Shown here: piece by piece, positions 61,401-64,000 of the stretch
Layout of the letters: each line of letters starts with the position of its first letter
How positions within the stretch are numbered: the first letter of the stretch is position 1
Origin: Candidatus Pantoea haifensis
GTDB taxonomy: Bacteria > Pseudomonadota > Gammaproteobacteria > Enterobacterales > Enterobacteriaceae
DNA length: 64,000 nt
Assembly (NCBI GenBank): GCA_018842655.1
Contig: JAGTWN010000004.1
Location: 1,984,001 to 2,048,000, forward strand
Direction of reading: 5' to 3'
Notes under the pieces: model-generated
Databases searched by the model: none
What the model was told of the DNA's origin: nothing
The model's input: only the letters and a program-made list of their open reading frames with translations
Translations under genes and position numbers: made by a program

Positions 61401-62309
61401 AGAGATAGCGGTTGGATGGTTATGGGTTTCGACTTTCATCAGGATGTGTGCGGCTTCCTGATGATAGGTATATTCACCTTTATCCGCATCGGCAAAGAAA
61501 CGGCCTACTTCAGAACCTTCCATGACAGCGGCGTTATCTTTATACGCGGACAGCACGTAATCTGGCGTCTGTTCGAAGGTGTTTTTGATCATCTTAAACA
61601 GCGATTTAGGCTGTTTCTCACCGTCGATAATCCAGTCTGCGTTGAAGATCTTATGGCGGCAATGTTCTGAGTTCGCCTGCGCGAACATATAGAGTTCGAT
61701 GTCGTTTGGGTTGCGCCCCAGTTTGGTAAAGGCGTCGAGCAGATAGTCGATTTCATCCTCTGCTAACGCCAGGCCCAGACTGATATTTGCCTGAACCAGT
61801 GCCTGGCGCCCTTCTCCCAGCACGTCAACGCTTTTGACTGGCTGTGGCTCATGATGGGCAAAAAGCTGTTCGGCTTGCGCCAAATCACTGTAAACCGTTT
61901 CCATCATGCGATCATGCAGCAGCACTGACAGGCTTTGCCACTGAGCTTCGGTCAGTTGCGGTGCCTGGACATAGAACGCCATACCGCGTTCGAGGCGGCG
62001 TACCTGAGGCAGGTCGCAGTTATGCGCAATATCCGTCGCTTTTGATGACCAGGGTGAGATAGTGCCAGGGCGTGGTGTGACTAACAGCAAACGCCCTTGA
62101 GGCGCGTGTTCAGCGAGAGAAGGACCGTATTTAAGCAGGCGCTGCAGGCGGGCTTTTTCATCGGCACTGAGCGGCGCGCTGACATCGGCAAAATGGACGT
62201 ACTCAGCGTAAATATCACTCACCGGCAGATGAGCGTCCTGAAAGCGGGTCAGCAGTTTGTTTACACGAAAAGCCGACAGGGCGGGCGAACCACGCAGAAT
62301 TTCCATCAT
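58419..62309 (-). CDS. purL: PurL, phosphoribosylformylglycinamidine synthase
   Basis: PurL makes FGAM from FGAR, ATP and glutamine, step four of purine synthesis. It is the large single-chain form: an N-terminal PurS-like region, a linker, duplicated AIRS-type ATP domains ([36 protein letters not shown]) and a C-terminal glutaminase with [17 protein letters not shown] start at 62309 ([15 protein letters not shown]), with GAGAGA upstream; length is 1296 aa. No frameshift is present. It is divergent from mltF. Confidence 0.97.
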   Translation of the reverse strand: MMEILRGSPALSAFRVNKLLTRFQDAHLPVSDIYAEYVHFADVSAPLSADEKARLQRLLKYGPSLAEHAPQGRLLLVTPRPGTISPWSSKATDIAHNCDLPQVRRLERGMAFYVQAPQLTEAQWQSLSVLLHDRMMETVYSDLAQAEQLFAHHEPQPVKSVDVLGEGRQALVQANISLGLALAEDEIDYLLDAFTKLGRNPNDIELYMFAQANSEHCRHKIFNADWIIDGEKQPKSLFKMIKNTFEQTPDYVLSAYKDNAAVMEGSEVGRFFADADKGEYTYHQEAAHILMKVETHNHPTAISPWPGAATGSGGEIRDEGATGRGSKPKAGLVGFSVSNLRIPGFEQPWEEDFGKPARIVSALDIMTEGPLGGAAFNNEFGRPALNGYFRTYEEQVNSHNGTELRGYHKPIMLAGGIGNIRADHVQKGEITVGAKLIVLGGPAMNIGLGGGAASSMASGQSDADLDFASVQRDNPEMERRCQEVIDRCWQLGDDNPILFIHDVGAGGLSNAMPELVSDGGRGGRFNLRDILSDEPGMSPLEVWCNESQERYVMAVAPEKLAEFDAICQRERAPYAVIGEATEEQHLSLSDSHFGNNPIDMPLDVLLGKTPKMTRDVVKQQAQGTALQRDGITLTDAVNRVLHLPTVAEKTFLVTIGDRTVTGMVARDQMVGPWQIPVANCAVTTASLDSYHGEAFALGERAPVALLDFAASGRLAVGEALTNLAATQIGSLKRVKLSANWMSAAGHPGEDAGLYEAVKAVGEELCPALGITIPVGKDSMSMKTRWQEGSEQREMTSPLSLVITAFARVEDVRRTVTPQLQAEQDNLLLLIDLGNGANTLGATALSQVYRQLGDKPADVRNAQQLAGFFNAIQALVAEQKLLAYHDRSDGGLLVTLAEMAFAGHCGVEVDIAALGNDALAALFTEELGAVIQINAADRAAVEKILADHGLATCSHVLGSAQQGDRFVIRSGDSALYSESRTTLRTWWAETTWQMQRLRDNPACADQEHEAKKNDSDPGLNVKLTFKPEEDIAAPMIATGARPRVAVLREQGVNSHVEMAAAFHRAGFTAVDVHMSDLLAGRRGLDEFQALVACGGFSYGDVLGAGEGWAKSILFNARVRDEFENFFHRPQTLALGVCNGCQMMSNLRELIPGSELWPRFVRNQSERFEARFSLVEVAASPSLLLEGMVGSQMPIAVSHGEGFVEVRDNAHLAALESKGLVALRYVDNFGKVTETYPANPNGSPNGITAVTSESGRVTIMMPHPERVFRTVSNSWHPAEWGEDSPWMRIFRNARKQLG

Positions 62310-62397
62310 TAAGATCTCTCGTCTTCGAAGCGCCGGGCGACGCTTCTTTGGGCGCAACAGGGAAAACGGGCCGTATTATAGAGAAACAGCCGTTCTG

Positions 62398-62413
62398 ACG
62401 AAACCGTTTGCGC
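62398..62413. promoter_or_regulatory. PurR operator of purL
   Basis: On the minus strand GCGCAAACGGTTTCGT differs at a single base from the E. coli purL PurR site as I remember it. It lies about 90 bases upstream of the purL start. Confidence 0.8.
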
Positions 62414-62577
62414 ATAATTTATTGCCCAAGGGATTTGCCTGAAAATTGCGCAAGTCCCGCTTTATAAGTTGCTCTGTTTCGCTTTGTTGCGCAAAATGCC
62501 GAACGCTCTGGGAGTTCAATAAAGATAAATACTGCCTTTAAAAGACAGAGGCCTGAGAGCCATCGAGAGATAACTAT

Positions 62578-64000
62578 TTGAAACGCCTAAAATTTAATTA
62601 CCTGTTTATCGGCCTTGTTGCCGTGCTGTTAGCATTGGCATTATGGCCTGCCATACCCTGGTATGGCGGCGGACAAGACACGATTTCACAGATTAAATCA
62701 CGGGGAGTGCTGCGTATCAGTACCATTAATTCCCCGTTGACTTACTACACCATCAATAAATCACCGGCGGGTATGGATTACGAGCTGGCAAAACGCTTCG
62801 CCCGGTATTTAGGTGTGAAACTGGAAGTCACTGTGCGTCCTAATCTCAGTGACCTGTTTGATGACCTTGATGAAGGTAAAGCGGATTTGCTGGCGGCGGG
62901 CCTGATCTACAACAGCGAACGTCTGGCGCGTTATCAGACCGGGCCTGGCTACTACAATGTGTCGCAACAGCTGGTGTACCGCATCGACAAGCCGCGCCCT
63001 AAAAATCTCGGCGATTTAAAGGGGCGGCTCACGGTTGCTTCCGGCTCGGCTTATTTATCCACCATGAAAAATGCCAAATCGAGCCAGTATCCCGATCTTG
63101 ACTGGGCCATTTCAACCGATCTCGGTCCAAAGGCGCTGCTGGAAGCGGTAGCTGATGGCAAACTGGATTACACCGTAGGCGATTCGGTCACGATTGCCTT
63201 ATTGCAGCGTATTCACCCTCAGCTTGCCGTGGCTTTTGATGTTACTGATGAAGAACCGGTGACCTGGTATCTCCCGCGCAGTGAAGATGACAGTCTCAAC
63301 GCCGCCATGCTCGACTTCTTTAATGGTATGGGTGAAGAAGGTGCCATGGCGCGCCTGGAAGAGAAGTACCTTGGCCACGTAGGTACGTTTGACTATGTCG
63401 ACACCCGTACCTTTTTACGTGCGATCGACAATACTCTGCCCGATATCAAGCCGCTGTTTGAAAAGTATGCCACCAGTATCGACTGGCGTTTACTGGCGGC
63501 TATCTCTTATCAGGAATCGCACTGGAATCCACAAGCGACCTCGCCTACTGGCGTGCGTGGCATGATGATGTTAACGCGCAATACGGCAGGCAGCCTGAAC
63601 GTAGATGATCGTACCGATCCTGAACAGAGTATTCGCGGTGGCAGTGAATATTTAAAGCGTATGATGGATAAAGTGCCGCAGGCCATTCCGGAAGATGAGC
63701 GCATCTGGTTTGCTTTAGCGGCGTATAACATGGGATATGCGCACATGCTCGACGTCCGTAAATTGACGGCAAAGCAAGGCGGTAATCCTGACAGCTGGGC
63801 AGATGTAAAGCTGCGTCTGCCCATGCTGAGTCAAAAACGTTATTACACCCAAACCACTTACGGTTATGCACGCGGCCATGAAGCCTATACCTACGTCGAG
63901 AACATCCGCAAATATCAGATCAGTCTGGAAGGATATTTGCAGGAGCAAGAAAGACGTATTGCCCAGCAAGCGGCGCTCGAAGCGGAGCTGGGCAAAGGGT
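62578..64000 (+). CDS. mltF: MltF, membrane-bound lytic transglycosylase F (partial, runs off the window)
   Basis: MltF cleaves peptidoglycan glycan strands to 1,6-anhydromuropeptides. The reading frame starts at a TTG (62578) and continues open to the window end, at least 474 codons. A signal/anchor segment (about 8-27) precedes a periplasmic amino-acid-binding-like domain ([27 protein letters not shown]). The SLT domain has the catalytic Glu in [22 protein letters not shown], with [12 protein letters not shown]. Divergent arrangement with purL is as in E. coli. The 3' end is missing. Confidence 0.94.
   Translation, partial: MKRLKFNYLFIGLVAVLLALALWPAIPWYGGGQDTISQIKSRGVLRISTINSPLTYYTINKSPAGMDYELAKRFARYLGVKLEVTVRPNLSDLFDDLDEGKADLLAAGLIYNSERLARYQTGPGYYNVSQQLVYRIDKPRPKNLGDLKGRLTVASGSAYLSTMKNAKSSQYPDLDWAISTDLGPKALLEAVADGKLDYTVGDSVTIALLQRIHPQLAVAFDVTDEEPVTWYLPRSEDDSLNAAMLDFFNGMGEEGAMARLEEKYLGHVGTFDYVDTRTFLRAIDNTLPDIKPLFEKYATSIDWRLLAAISYQESHWNPQATSPTGVRGMMMLTRNTAGSLNVDDRTDPEQSIRGGSEYLKRMMDKVPQAIPEDERIWFALAAYNMGYAHMLDVRKLTAKQGGNPDSWADVKLRLPMLSQKRYYTQTTYGYARGHEAYTYVENIRKYQISLEGYLQEQERRIAQQAALEAELGKG

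Overview
The window is an ordinary chromosomal segment of a gamma-proteobacterium of the order Enterobacterales. Almost every gene has a close counterpart, in the same relative order, in the Escherichia coli region from bepA/hda/upp through guaBA, der, hisS, ndk, suhB, glyA and glnB to purL/mltF. The departures from E. coli suggest Erwiniaceae (Erwinia/Pantoea-like), but I cannot fix the genus. They are: a PstCAB set between purN and ppk, protealysin plus its inhibitor and a PQQ glucose dehydrogenase next to xseA, pilW between rlmN and rodZ, no pbpC/yfhM between ndk and sseA, and an isc locus reduced to iscR-iscS.

Layout. 1-6.8 kb: bepA, yfgD, hda, uraA, upp, then divergent purMN. 6.8-15.1 kb: pstCAB-like ABC transporter (minus strand), then ppk-ppx. 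15.1-19.5 kb: tehB, yfgG, mgtE, a two-gene HicA-like/HTH cassette, a YodC-like gene and a DUF3750 protein. 19.6-24.3 kb: guaBA and divergent xseA. 24.4-28.2 kb: protealysin, emfourin-type inhibitor and convergent gcd. 28.5-38.5 kb: a long minus-strand run ndk, rlmN, pilW, rodZ, ispG, hisS, yfgM, bamB, der, yfgJ. 38.9-45.6 kb: sseA, sseB, pepB, iscS, iscR, trmJ, suhB. 45.7-54.3 kb: a Gln-rich membrane protein, a ZevAB-like metal transporter pair, csiE, hcaT, glyA, hmp, glnB. 54.4-64 kb: glrR-qseG-glrK, the small RNA glmY with its sigma54 promoter and GlrR sites, purL, and the start of mltF, which runs off the end.

Regulation visible in the DNA: PurR-type operators at purM, guaB, glyA and purL; an NsrR operator at hmp; a 25-bp tandem array of type 1 IscR sites at iscR; a UTP-sensitive initiation tract at upp; a sigma54 promoter with three GlrR sites at glmY; and Rho-independent terminators at most operon ends.

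Caution for every reader: fourteen conserved genes (hda, uraA, pstB, pstC, ppk, a yodC-like gene, guaA, xseA, protealysin, emfourin, gcd, der, hcaT, glrR) are each broken by a small indel, always in or beside a homopolymer and almost always one base too short. Essential der is among them. The pattern points to homopolymer under-calling in the assembly rather than to real pseudogenes, and I give the reconstructed gene spans.

The most interesting biology is the iscR-iscS remnant: iscUA-hscBA-fdx-iscX are absent between iscS and pepB, and IscS has also lost its C-terminal tail, the part linked to IscU binding in E. coli. The HicA-like/HTH cassette with its own palindrome is the best candidate for an uncharacterised small system.
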